A DNA stretch of 64,000 bases, from the NCBI GenBank assembly GCA_016719925.1, contig JADJYC010000006.1, positions 124,001-188,000 of the forward strand, written 5' to 3'. A program made the position numbers and the translations under genes. The first letter of the stretch is position 1; each line of letters begins with the position of its first letter. This stretch comes from Crocinitomicaceae bacterium. Its GTDB lineage: Bacteria > Bacteroidota > Bacteroidia > Flavobacteriales_D > Crocinitomicaceae. The notes under the pieces were generated by a model. That model saw only the letters and a list, made by a program, of their open reading frames with translations, searched no databases and was not told where the DNA came from. This document shows, in pieces, positions 10,916 to 19,728 of the stretch.

Positions 10916-11934
10916 TCAGTATTTCACTCTTAGAACATAACTAGACTCCACGTATCTGCCGTAACGCACTGCGGGAGTCCATTTTGGCATTTTCCTGACA
11001 AGTTCAATCAGTTCTTCATACTGGCAATTGTTGATGTCACCGGTAATTATCTGATCATATTCCGGTTCTCCTTCTTCTGAAATATGAATAATCAGTGTAA
11101 TTTCCTGCGGAATGGAATCACGGCATTTGTCTGTGTTTTTTGAAACAAAATCATCCAGCGCTTTTATTCCACCCGGAAAACGCGGTTCACGGTAAAGTGA
11201 AGCAAAAATGTCCTTCTTTCTTTTTGGATACATTAAACCGCTGATAAACTTTCCATTTTTGAAAGTCATCTTAGAAATGATTTTTTGTTTTCGTTGTACT
11301 GAATCCAGTCTCCATGAGGAAAGCCATCAAGGTATTCAATGGAATAGCGCTTGTTACCATTTTCATAGTATTCAGTTTTTGTACCGGTTCCGTTGTCAAT
11401 TGTCTGTACATTATTATTGTTCCAGAACGCAATCATTTTATATTCTTTTTCTGCCTCTGCTGAATTTTCTGAATCGTAATCCGGATTAATCATTCTGATT
11501 TCTTTTGGATTTCCATCCATTGAAAAATAATAAAGAGTATCAGTGAGTTTTCCGTTTTTAAATTTTCTTACTATTTCTTTATTTCCGTTTTCATAAAAAA
11601 GGGTAGAAGAGCCGTTCATGATTCCGTTCTTATAATTGTATACGGCACGCAGATTTCCATTTTTATAGAAATATCTGAATTCACCAATCTGATTCATGGG
11701 TTTCACTTTGTTTTTGTAAACACCAATCATTTGTATGGTAAAAGTTTCCAGATAAAAATCATGAACAAGTAAAGTAGAGTCTTTTGAATTTGGCCATACA
11801 CCTCTGTAGTAGGTTGCATCAGCTCTGTTTTGAGTCACGTTCCAGTCAGCATCCAGAAAAATGGTATCAGTTATCACCAGATCCTGCGCGGCGGCAGAAA
11901 ACGATATCAGCAATATGAATATCCATTTTGTCAA
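10916..11934 (-). CDS. YwqK-type MORN-like repeat protein fused to a TonB C-terminal domain
   Basis: Reconstructed fusion of about 340 residues. A signal peptide (MTKWIFILLISFSAAAQ) precedes YwqK/MORN-like repeats with the Y-x-N-G-N / Y-K-N-G pattern (FYKNGNLRAVYNYKNGIMNG, YENGNKEIVRKF, YYENGNKRYSIEYLDG). After a one-base break near 11272 (an A run; restored reading N-E-N-K-K-I-I-S-K-M-T-F-K-N-G-K) comes a TonB C-terminal-like domain: PRFPGGIKALDDFV, ITLIIHISEEGEP and MPKWTPAVRYGR. YwqK repeats are known as an antitoxin family in Bacillus, but in Bacteroidota this secreted form fused to a TonB-like domain is more likely an envelope protein. Overlaps the end of mtaB by 4 bases. Confidence 0.8.
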
Positions 11935-13234
11935 ACTGTTTCTTTTACAAATTCTGTTTTTGCAATACCATCGCGGTCAATTTCAGTAATCATTACCGGT
12001 ACAATCTGATTTAACAGCTCAGCGTCATAAGGAAATTTAACTTTCACGTAATTTGAAGTAAATCCAAACATCATTCCGTTTTCTTCATCTGCTTCAAATA
12101 ATACTTCTTGTTGTGAGTTCAGCTGCGACTGGTAAAAAGCTCTGCGTTTTTTTTCTGAGAGAATCTGCAATTGTCTGCTTCTGTCTCTGCGGATATTGAT
12201 CGGAATACTTTCAGCCATTTTTCTTGCCGTGGTATTTGCTCTTTCAGAATAGGTAAACACATGAAGATAGCTGATGTCTAATTCCTGAATAAAGCTAACG
12301 GTTTCCATAAATAATTCATCCGTTTCACCCGGATATCCGACAATAACATCTACACCAATACAGGCGTGCGGCATTTTGTCTTTAATTGATTTTACACGTT
12401 CAGCATACAATTCTCTCAGATACTTTCTCCTCATGGATACTAATAACTGATTTGAACCGGATTGTAACGGAATGTGAAAATGAGGAACAAATCTTTTTGA
12501 AGTGGCAACAAAATCAATGATATCATTGCTTAGCAGATTTGGTTCAATGGAAGAAATCCGGATACGATCAATACCTTCTACTTTATCTAATTCCTTTACA
12601 AGCTGAAAAAAATTCTCATCACCACCCTGACCAAAATCTCCGATATTCACGCCGGTCAATACCACCTCTTTAATTTCTGTTGCGGCAATTTTTTTTGCTT
12701 CTTCAATTGTTTCTGCAACCGTTGCATTTCTGCTTTTTCCTCTGGCTAAAGGAATGGTACAGAAAGAACAAAAGTAATCACAGCCATCCTGAATTTTAAA
12801 AAAAGATCTGGTTCTGTCGCCGGCAGAGTATGAGGGAATAAAAAATCTGTTTCTTTTATGTTTGCAGCAACAACTTCCGCTTTTTGTTTTTTCCAGTTCT
12901 TCAATATGATCAAGAATATTGAATTTTCATTACACCCAGCACCAAATCAACTCCAGGGAATATTTGAAATTTCTGTCGGTTTGAGTTGAGCATAGCAGCC
13001 AATCATAGTTATGAAAGCATTGGGATTTATCTGCAAAGCTTTTTTTACAACCTGCCTGCACTTTTATCTGCATTGTCTGTAACGGAGCAGGTATTAATTA
13101 CAAAAATGTCCGGAGTTTCGTTAAAATCAACTTTAGCAAAACCCTGATTTTCAAAATTGCGGGCAATAGTAGATGTTTCTGAGAAATTCAATTTACATCC
13201 CAGCGTATAAAAGGCTACTTTTATACTGATTCAT
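11931..13234 (-). CDS. mtaB: tRNA t6A37 methylthiotransferase MtaB
   Basis: Radical-SAM enzyme adding a methylthio group to t6A37 in tRNA (MiaB/RimO family). Reconstructed across several breaks: the N-terminal UPF0004 domain with three cluster cysteines (FYTLGCKLNFSET, INTCSVTDNAD, MIGCYAQLKP) between 13220 and 12940; the radical-SAM motif CDYFCSFC near 12770; then EVVLTGVNIGDFG, HIPLQSGSNQLL, GVDVIVGYPGETDE and a C-terminal TRAM domain (about 12130-11940). About 435 residues. Start ATG 13234 (MNQYK) lies a few bases after a good -7 promoter element. Breaks are near 13215, 13060 and 12920. MtaB rather than MiaB is chosen from the TLGCKLNFSET and DFGQGG context. Confidence 0.88.
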
Positions 13235-13243
13235 AGCAGTTTG

Positions 13244-13251
13244 CAAACTTA
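13244..13251 (-). promoter_or_regulatory. -7 promoter element for mtaB, inside a palindrome
   Basis: Minus strand reads TAAGTTTG, a perfect TAnnTTTG, 10 bases before the mtaB ATG, so the 5' leader would be very short. The element overlaps a 12-base palindrome AGTTTGCAAACT (13239-13250) that could be a regulator site. No convincing -33 TTG at the usual spacing. Confidence 0.45.
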
Positions 13252-13286
13252 GCGATTCTAAGTTGATCAGGAAAGAAAGGTGGGGC

Positions 13287-13317
13287 AAAAAAAAACTCCC
13301 CCTGAAAAGGAGGAGTT
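13287..13317 (-). terminator. Rho-independent terminator after the DUF3276 gene
   Basis: Minus-strand hairpin with arms 13309-13317 and 13294-13302 (AACTCCTCC pairing with GGGGGAGTT, one mismatch), six-base loop, followed by a run of nine T on the minus strand (13295-13287). It sits 8 bases after the stop of the DUF3276 gene and separates it from mtaB. Confidence 0.8.
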
Positions 13318-13324
13318 GTGTGAT

Positions 13325-13643
13325 TTAAAGTTCTTCGAAAGTTACTGAGCGCTCTTCACGTTCTTCAGCAGGCTCAGGTTTTTTATATTCTCCGGAATCC
13401 CAAAGGTTCTTGATTGTATCAAGTGCTTCAGAAAATCCTTCGTTGAATTTTTCAAAATCTTCTTTGTACAGGAAAATTTTGTGTTTCTCATACTCCGGAC
13501 GCCCATCAAATTCTCCTGTTCTTTTACTTTCAGTAATTGTGAGGTAAAGGTCTTTTCCTTTAGTCGTTTTTTACATCAAAAAAGTAAGTTCTTTTTCCGG
13601 CCTTAACCCGTTTTGAAAATACTTCGTCATTTCTCTCGTTCAT
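13325..13643 (-). CDS. DUF3276 / PUR-alpha-like nucleic acid binding protein
   Basis: Reconstructed protein of about 105 residues. It starts MNERNDEVFSKRVKAGKRTY (ATG 13643), reads F-F-D-V-K, then a one-base break near 13570 in an A run, then T-K-G-K-D-L-Y-L-T-I-T-E-S-K and EYEKHKIFLYKEDFEKFNEG, with an acidic tail ending VTFEEL. This is the small Bacteroidota/Spirochaete PUR-domain family, related to eukaryotic Pur-alpha and known in Borrelia to bind DNA and RNA. It is monocistronic, with its own terminator. Family assignment is firm; cellular role in this lineage is not known. Confidence 0.88.
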
Positions 13644-13704
13644 CGTACCCTGTTTTTAAAATTACTTGTCACAAATTTATGATTATTCATCAGATCAGAA
13701 AATT

Positions 13705-14625
13705 TTATTGCAGAATTTTCTGATCAATGAGTTCAATTACAGGATTGATTTCATTTGGAGATACCCAGTTAATCTCAGGATTTCGTTTAAACCATACCAT
13801 TTGTTTTTTTGCAAAAACGCGCGTGTTTCTTTTGATCAACTCGACGGCTCTGCTGAAATCATGTTTACCGTCCAGATAATCAAACAACTCCTGATATCCT
13901 ACTGTTTTCAGTGCTTTCTGATCTTTGAACGGGTATAACTCTTTGCTTTCTTCAAAAAGTCCCTGCTCCATCATATCATCGACCCGTTTATTAATCTTTT
14001 CAAATAATTGATCCCGTTCAAGTTCAAGTCCAATCCAAAGTGTTTCAAACATTCTTTTTTTGTTTTGATTTTTTCTGAAGGATGAATAGGGCAGTCCTGA
14101 TTTTCTGAAAACTTCCAGTGCTCTTATAACTCTTCTCGGATTCTGTATATCAGCAGATTTGTAAAAATCGGGATCAGCAAGTTTAAGTTGTTCCTGCAAA
14201 GGTTCAAGTCCATTTTCTTTCCATTCTGTTATCAAACTGTTTCTGATTTCTTCAGAGGTTGGAATATCATCAATGCCATAACACAGCGCATTAATATATA
14301 AACCGCTTCCTCCAACAGCAATAACAACCGGATGTTTTTCAAAAAGCTGATTGAGAAGAATTAAAGCATCTGTTTCAAACTTACCACTGGTATATTTATC
14401 ATGTATGGAAAGATTGGAAATGAAATAATGTGCTGCCTGATTTAATTCATTTGCATCTGGTTTGGCAGTGCCAATATTCATTTCCTTATAAAATTGTCTG
14501 GAATCAAAAGAAAGAACGGGTGCCTGGTATTTTTTTGCAAGCTCAATGGATAAAGCTGTTTTTCCAACTGCGGTTGGACCAGCTATAACAACCAATAATT
14601 TTTTCTGATTATTCAGGATATCCAT
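13705..14625 (-). CDS. miaA: tRNA dimethylallyltransferase
   Basis: Transfers a dimethylallyl group to A37 of tRNAs reading UNN codons. A 306-residue intact frame with the P-loop AGPTAVGKTALS (residues 15-26), DSRQFYKEMNIGTAKP, the AVGGSGLYINALCYG segment, QNPRRVIRALEV and the C-terminal VGYQELFDYLDG followed by IKRNTRVFAKKQMVWFKR. Its ATG overlaps the stop of the upstream phosphatase gene by 13 bases, making it the last gene of that operon. With mtaB nearby, two enzymes acting on tRNA position 37 are close together. Confidence 0.95.
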   Translation of the reverse strand: MDILNNQKKLLVVIAGPTAVGKTALSIELAKKYQAPVLSFDSRQFYKEMNIGTAKPDANELNQAAHYFISNLSIHDKYTSGKFETDALILLNQLFEKHPVVIAVGGSGLYINALCYGIDDIPTSEEIRNSLITEWKENGLEPLQEQLKLADPDFYKSADIQNPRRVIRALEVFRKSGLPYSSFRKNQNKKRMFETLWIGLELERDQLFEKINKRVDDMMEQGLFEESKELYPFKDQKALKTVGYQELFDYLDGKHDFSRAVELIKRNTRVFAKKQMVWFKRNPEINWVSPNEINPVIELIDQKILQ

Positions 14626-15278
14626 TCATCCAGAAATTCACGGATACATGCATCACCACCTTTACGTGTCAGAATAACGTGCGCAATTTTTTTGATACTC
14701 TTAACCGAATCAGCAGGACATGCACAGAATCCGACTTTCTCCATGATGTCCATGTCATTGATATCATCACCAACATAAGCAACCTGATTCATGGTAATTC
14801 CTAATTCATTGCACCAAATTTCCAATACGTCTGATTTTTTCTCTTGTCCCACATGTACTTTTTGAATGCTGAGAAGTTTTGCCCTTTGTGCTATAGCTTC
14901 AGATCTGAACGCGTGAGAAATAATTCCAAAAATCATTCCTGCACCTGCCATTCGTTTAATTGCCAGACCATCTTTGGAGTTGAATTTTTTTATCTGATCT
15001 CCTGATTCTGTATAATACATTCCTCCGTCAGTCATAGTGCCATCTACATCCAGCACAATGAGTTTTATATTTTTCGGGTTTACTCTTGCAAGTAATTTCA
15101 GATCTTTTTTGACAATATTGTCCAGATCCATATTGAAGTACGCGGCAATTTTTACCAATTCATGAGGAGTAGGATCCAGAATGCGAATTTTTGGAATAGC
15201 TATGACATCTTCAAATTCAGTGATTGTCATGCCTCTCTGATCACATAACCAGTCAATATTGTTTTTATAGAACTCCAT
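14613..15278 (-). CDS. KdsC-like HAD phosphatase with N-terminal HTH-like domain
   Basis: A 221-residue protein in two parts. Residues 1-65 resemble an XRE-type helix-turn-helix (WLCDQRGMTITEFED, then PTPHELVKIAAYFNMDLDNIV). Residues about 70-221 are a C0-type HAD phosphatase of the KdsC/acylneuraminate-phosphate phosphatase group: nucleophile LDVDGTMTDGG, IKKFNSKDGLAIKRM, GIISHAF, the Lys of GQEKKSDVLE, and the metal-binding VGDDINDMD. KdsC hydrolyses KDO-8-phosphate; the same fold also handles other sugar-acid phosphates. The frame is intact. It begins about 30 bases after the reconstructed DAHP synthase stop. The HTH reading is by pattern only. Confidence 0.85.
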   Translation of the reverse strand: MEFYKNNIDWLCDQRGMTITEFEDVIAIPKIRILDPTPHELVKIAAYFNMDLDNIVKKDLKLLARVNPKNIKLIVLDVDGTMTDGGMYYTESGDQIKKFNSKDGLAIKRMAGAGMIFGIISHAFRSEAIAQRAKLLSIQKVHVGQEKKSDVLEIWCNELGITMNQVAYVGDDINDMDIMEKVGFCACPADSVKSIKKIAHVILTRKGGDACIREFLDEWIS

Positions 15279-15307
15279 AACAAGTCAATTTGAAAGGAAA
15301 GATAAAA

Positions 15308-16305
15308 TTAAATGATTTTCTTTCCAACTGCAGATGCGATTGGAGCAAGTGTTTTGTCAGTGCAATAAATTCAGCGTGATCCAACTGCTGTGAAGCATCA
15401 GATTTTGCAACTTTTGGATTTGGATGCACTTCAACAAGCAGTCCGTCAATTCCCATAGCAGTACATGCTCTTGTCAAATCTGCAACACCATAGGCGTAAC
15501 CCATAGCGTGACTTGGATCCAGAACAATCGGACAGTTAGTATACTCTTTTAAAAATGCGACACCACAAAGATCAAGTGTAAACCTTGTTTTTGTTTCAAA
15601 CGTGCGGATTCCTCTTTCGCACAAAATAACATTGTCATTTCCGCCTGAAAGAACAAATTCAGCGCACTGTACAAATTCCTGCAAGGTTGTACCGAATCCT
15701 CTTTTAATTAATACTGGTTTATTAGTTTTTCCGCAGGCTTTAAGAATACCATGATCATACATGGCTTTTGCACCAATCTGAATAACATCTGAATATTCAA
15801 TTACTTCATTTACGTGCGAAGCATCTCTGACTTCAGTTATGACATTCAATCCAAATTCCTGTTTCATTTTCAGAAGCAGTTTTAATCCCTCCAGTCCCAT
15901 TCCCTGAAAACTGTACGGAGATGTTCTGGGTTTATAACAACCGCCTCTGAGCGTTGTCAGATTCAATGATTTCAATAATTCAGAAGATTGCCTGATTTGA
16001 TCTTCTGATTCAACCGAACAGGGTCCGGCGATTAAAATTGTATTTCCAGAATTTCCGCCAATAGATACATTTCCGATTTTTACTTCACGGGTTTGTTTGC
16101 TGTATTTTCTGGATGCAAGCTGGATATCATCTCCAAAAACAAATTTCTCAATAACAAGTGAATCAAATTTTGAATCTAATTCTTTGTGTCCTGATCCGCT
16201 GATTAAAATATAGCATTCAGGCCGGTCAAGTAAAAACGCATTTAACTCTTTTGCAATCTCATTTGCTTTGTTTAATCCTGCTTCTTTTTTCAGGTGGATG
16301 ATCAT
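15308..16305 (-). CDS. aroF: 3-deoxy-7-phosphoheptulonate (DAHP) synthase, type I-beta with ferredoxin-like N-domain
   Basis: First enzyme of the shikimate pathway, joining PEP and erythrose-4-phosphate. Residues 1-70 fit the ferredoxin-like regulatory domain of type I-beta enzymes (MIIHLKKEAGLNKANEIAK). The barrel shows AGPCSVESEDQI, LRGGCYKPRTSPYSFQG, VITEVRD, IQIGAKAM, VLIKRGFGTTLQEF, NVILCERGIRTFET, IVLDPSHAMGY and VEVHPNPKVAKSD. The apparent reading frame continues to 15265 with a non-homologous tail, but a missing A near 15355 restores the usual ending T-L-A-P-I-A-S-A-V-G-K-K-I-I with the stop at 15308-15310. It overlaps the upstream epimerase-CBS gene by 4 bases. A KDO-8-P synthase reading is less likely because of the N-domain. 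Confidence 0.9.
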
Positions 16306-17308
16306 AATTCTCCTTTAATTAAATTCATAAAATTCATTGTGCCTACGGCTTGACCCTGGTCATTAATTACAGGCAGATATAGCACCGGCATATTTTGTTT
16401 TTTGATATATCTCAGCAACTGAAATACAGTAAAGTTTTGATTCACTGACATTGGATTTTTATTGATCAGTTCAGTCACTTTAATATCATTCAGGTCATGG
16501 ATGTTTCGTAGCAATCCGTTTCTTAAATCTCCGTTGCCGATTATTCCTTTCAGATTATTTTCTTCACCCAGTACCATGACAAAACCGAGCTTACCGGCAG
16601 CCATTTTTTCCAGTGCAGTTTTAAGTGAAAGTTCATGCTCAAAAACAGTGGGTGATTCATTCAGGTCACGCATAAAATCCTTCACCAGAAAATGAGATTC
16701 AACCTCATTCAGTTTCAGATTGAGAAGGGCAGTATTGATGTTTGTATTATTAAAAGATACGAGCCAGAAACGGATGCATCTACACCCATATTTCTCAGAA
16801 TAAAAGATACTTCAGCATTTACTCCGCCATCCACATGAATTTTTGCCCGGGTAAAGTCTTCTGAATTCTCTGATTTTTCTGAAATTCACAGGGTCAAATT
16901 TTCCGCCGCTTTTCCCCGGAACTGTAGCCATGATCAGTATAAAATCAAAATCTTCTTTGTAATTCTCAAAAACAGTTACAGAGGTATCAGAAGTTATTGC
17001 CAAACCCAACTGACCTGAAAATTCTTTTGGAATTTGCAGTTTTTTGTCTTTCAGATCTTCATACTGAAATGTGACATATTCGATATCAAATTCAATGAGT
17101 GCCGGATAAAATCTCTTTGCATCTTCCGTAATAATATGAAGATCGATGGAATGTGAGAGTTTTGCTGAATGGTTTGAATATCCGCAAAAACATTCAGGTT
17201 ATCATTACAATCCACGTGAATATAATCTACCATGGATTCATTCAGATCTTTAATAGTTTGAAGAATGTCATTTCCCTTGTCTGAATATATGGATGCTGAA
17301 ATCTTCAT
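16302..17308 (-). CDS. Ribulose-phosphate 3-epimerase-like domain fused to a pair of CBS domains
   Basis: Reconstructed as one protein of about 335 residues. The N-terminal part is an Rpe-like barrel: MKISASIYS (cf. the PSI-x-S start of Rpe), DYIHVDCND with His and Asp ligands, S-I-D-L-H-I-I-T with the second His, FILIMATVPGKSGGKFDP in place of the usual M-x-V-x-P-G-x-x-G-Q-x-F, and K-I-H-V-D-G-G-V with the catalytic Asp. The frame then runs through S-G-S-Y-L-F-N-N-T-N-I-N-T-A-L into ESHFLVKDFMRDLNESPTVF and two CBS repeats (FVMVLGEENNLKGIIGNGDL; MPVLYLPVINDQGQAVGTMN), which bind adenine nucleotides in other proteins. Breaks are near 17160, 16858 and 16750, all at base runs. If the last break were real, the CBS part (16302-16685) would be separate. 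First gene of the operon with aroF. Confidence 0.78.
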
Positions 17309-17362
17309 AAACTGTTTGCCTTGAAATAGGTCTGAATGTTTTGATTTGACGATATTTGAATA

Positions 17363-17370
17363 CAAAGATA
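17363..17370 (-). promoter_or_regulatory. -7 promoter element for the epimerase-CBS/aroF operon
   Basis: Minus strand reads TATCTTTG, a perfect TAnnTTTG, 54 bases before the epimerase ATG at 17308 and within the divergent spacer to the alpha/beta hydrolase gene. No clear -33 element at 19-21 bases. Confidence 0.4.
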
Positions 17371-17376
17371 GAAACT

Positions 17377-18204
17377 ATGATTGATTTCACAGATAAGATT
17401 TACACTGGTTCAGACGGGAGGAAATCATTGTTTGATTGCAGGATACCGCCCAATCCCAAAGGTATTATTGTGTTTATTCATGGCTACAAGGGTTTTAAAG
17501 ACTGGGGATGCTGGAATCTGATGCAGGATTTTTTTGTGAATAATCAGTTTGGCTTTGTCAAATTCAATATGTCGCATAATGGCGGAACAATTGATCAGAA
17601 ATTTGATTTTCCGGATCTGGAAGCGTTTGGAAATAATACGTATTCAAAAGAATTATTTGATTTGAAAATAATTGTGAATGAATCTTTCAGATTGGTTGAG
17701 CAGGAACTCGAATTGAAAATACCTGTTTATCTTCTGGGACACAGCCGTGGAGGTGGAGTTGCAGTGTTGTACGGAGCAGATGATGAACGGATTACTAAAG
17801 TAATTTCACTGGCTGGTATTTCAGATTGCATGTCGTTTTCCAACGGGTGAAGAACTTGAAATGTGGAGAGATGAAGGTGTGAGATATGTTTTAATTCCCG
17901 CACCAAGCAGGAAATGCCGCATTATTTTTCTCTGTATGAAGATTTTCATTTGAATGAGAAGCATCTGAATATTGAAGAAGCTGCAAGAAAATTACATATT
18001 CCTTTTATGCAGATACACGGTGATATGGATGAATCGGTCAGTATTTCAGAAGGAATTCAACTGGCGCATTGGACAAATACGCAGTTGAAAATTATCAAGG
18101 GTGCTGATCATACTTTTGGCAGTTCACATCCCTGGATTTCTTTGGAAATGCCTGAGGAGATGAAAGAAGTTTGCAGCACCGTACTGCGTTTTCTGGATCA
18201 ATAA
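17377..18204 (+). CDS. Alpha/beta hydrolase
   Basis: Serine hydrolase of about 275 residues. Oxyanion-hole motif VFIHGYKGFKDWG (residues about 30-42), nucleophile elbow LLGHSRGGGVAV (Ser about 125), acid residue in IHGDMDESV, and catalytic His in GADHTFGSSHPW near the C-terminus. The frame breaks twice: near 17835 (restoring R-F-P-T-G-E-E-L-E-M-W) and near 17895 (restoring V-L-N-S-R-T-K-Q-E-M-P-H-Y-F). ATG 17377 (MIDFTDKIY) is chosen; a TTG 21 bases upstream is in frame but less likely. The substrate is unknown; esterase or acyl-peptidase activity fits. It converges on dacB with a 7-base overlap of 3' ends. Confidence 0.85.
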
Positions 18205-19681
18205 ACCGACATTTTAATCATCAATTGCTCAAAGTACTTTTTCAGCTGGGCAGACGTGCAATAGTGATTATTAATGATCATGGCATAGGCAAGTTTCTTT
18301 CCAGAAGAACTGTCAACGTATCCCGCGTAAGATTTTACTCTCGTCATTGTTCCGCTTTTGCCGTAAACTCTGCCATCTGCAGTTGTTCCATCAGCAACAC
18401 TTGACATTGTTCCTTTTTTACCGGCAATGGCCAGACTCTCTTTGAATGAACTTGCATTTTTAGACGTGTTCATATAAGTGAGCAGATCTGCAAGAAATTT
18501 TGCAGAAACGGAGTTGGATCGCGAAAGTCCGCTGCCATCTGTCATGAATAAACCGGTTGCATCAATTTTACCTTTCCAGTAATTGGTGCAAACCAGTGTA
18601 CCGTTGTGTGTACTTCCATATCCTGAACTGTTCACTGATAACTGACATAAAATGTGCTCAGCAAATAAATTAATGGATTGCTGGTTAACAATATTCATGA
18701 TTGATCCAAGGCTTGGAGATTCATGCAGCAGCAATTCTTTCAGTTCAGGTTTTACAAAAGGAATATTTTATCCAGCTCTCTGAAAGTAGTTGGAGCGTAC
18801 TTCACATTGATTCCTCTTTGCTCAAGGGCATAATCAAATTCAAGTGCGGCAATAAATTCAGGATCAGGAATACTGGCCTTCACTACAAAATCTTCCTGAC
18901 CTTTTGGAATGGTACCTCTTACAAACCAGTCATACGAATAAGGTGCGCCAAATACATAGGCATCATCGTCTTTTGAATCGGCTGATCTGACAAAATTTTT
19001 AATACTGATTCCGGGCACATAAGGAACTGTACAGTGAAGTTCTGTTGAATCACCGGCGGCAACTCCGGTTTTGAAATGCAGTTCAAGTAAATTATCAAAA
19101 ATGGTTAATCCTGACGGACCGGCACCATAGTAATTACCCATGTCTCCCCAAACCCAGCCAGACGGGACACCTTCATATCTGTAAATCGAAGCATCTGCAA
19201 TTACTTTTCCGGTAATTTCTCTGATTCCCATTTTGTATAAAGTGTCTGCCCAATTGATCAGAAAATCACGTTGAGTCCCGTCTTTATTAAAATACTTTGA
19301 ACCTAACGTGGGATCACCGCCTCCAATAATATAAATGTCACCGTTGATGGTTCCTGTTAAACTGTCAAAAGAACCGGAGTGCATAATTTTTGTTTTGAAA
19401 TGATAGCCCCTGCCGAGCATTTGAAAAGCTGTTGCAGTTGTTATCAGTTTCATGGTGGAAGCGGGTGGCATACTCATTTCAGAATTGTAGTCGGCAATTA
19501 CTTCACCGGTAGTCATATCTTTTACATACAATCCAAAAATGGCATGTTTCAGTTGAGTGTCTGTCATCATGGTTTCAGCGTATGTCTGAATTCCATTTAC
19601 GGGTTTGGTAACAGTTGTTTGCGCAGAGGCAAAAGACTGGAACAATAAGCAAGCTGAAAACAGAAATAAATAACCCTTCAT
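18198..19681 (-). CDS. dacB: D-alanyl-D-alanine carboxypeptidase/endopeptidase (PBP4, peptidase S13)
   Basis: Periplasmic penicillin-binding protein that trims or cleaves peptidoglycan cross-links. Signal peptide MKGYLFLFSACLLFQSFASA. Active-site motif 1 is S-T-M-K in MPPASTMKLITTATAF, motif 2 is S-x-N in DGSGLSRSNSVS, and motif 3 is K-S-G in YGKSGTMTRVKSYAGY. Further S13 marks are GDIYIIGGGDPTLGS and WGDMGNYYGAGPSGL. About 495 residues, the normal length. The frame breaks near 18745, restoring the link between the domain-II segment and ELLLHESPSLGSIMN. It is divergent from asnB, with 47 bases between them. Confidence 0.9.
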
Positions 19682-19682
19682 A

Positions 19683-19704
19683 ACGTATTGAATTTATTCA
19701 ACGT
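19683..19704. repeat. Inverted repeat in the dacB-asnB divergent spacer
   Basis: ACGT-A-TTGAAT and ATTCAACGT face each other across TT, one bulged base. It lies directly before the asnB -7 element, where an operator would be expected, but no regulator is identified. Confidence 0.4.
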
Positions 19705-19711
19705 AAATTTG
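19704..19711 (+). promoter_or_regulatory. -7 promoter element for the asnB/polysaccharide operon
   Basis: TAAATTTG is a perfect TAnnTTTG ending 17 bases before the asnB start. A -33 TTG at normal spacing is absent, so the promoter may need an activator or be weak. Confidence 0.4.
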
Positions 19712-19728
19712 ACCTAAAACTAACTACT

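Noticed and set aside
10916..11934. A YwqK toxin-antitoxin module
   Set aside because: No toxin gene is adjacent and the protein has a signal peptide and a TonB-like domain, so a cytosolic antitoxin role is unlikely.
15265..15310. A 14-base overlap of aroF with the downstream phosphatase gene
   Set aside because: The extra tail of aroF is an artefact of a missing base near 15355; the restored stop is at 15308-15310.
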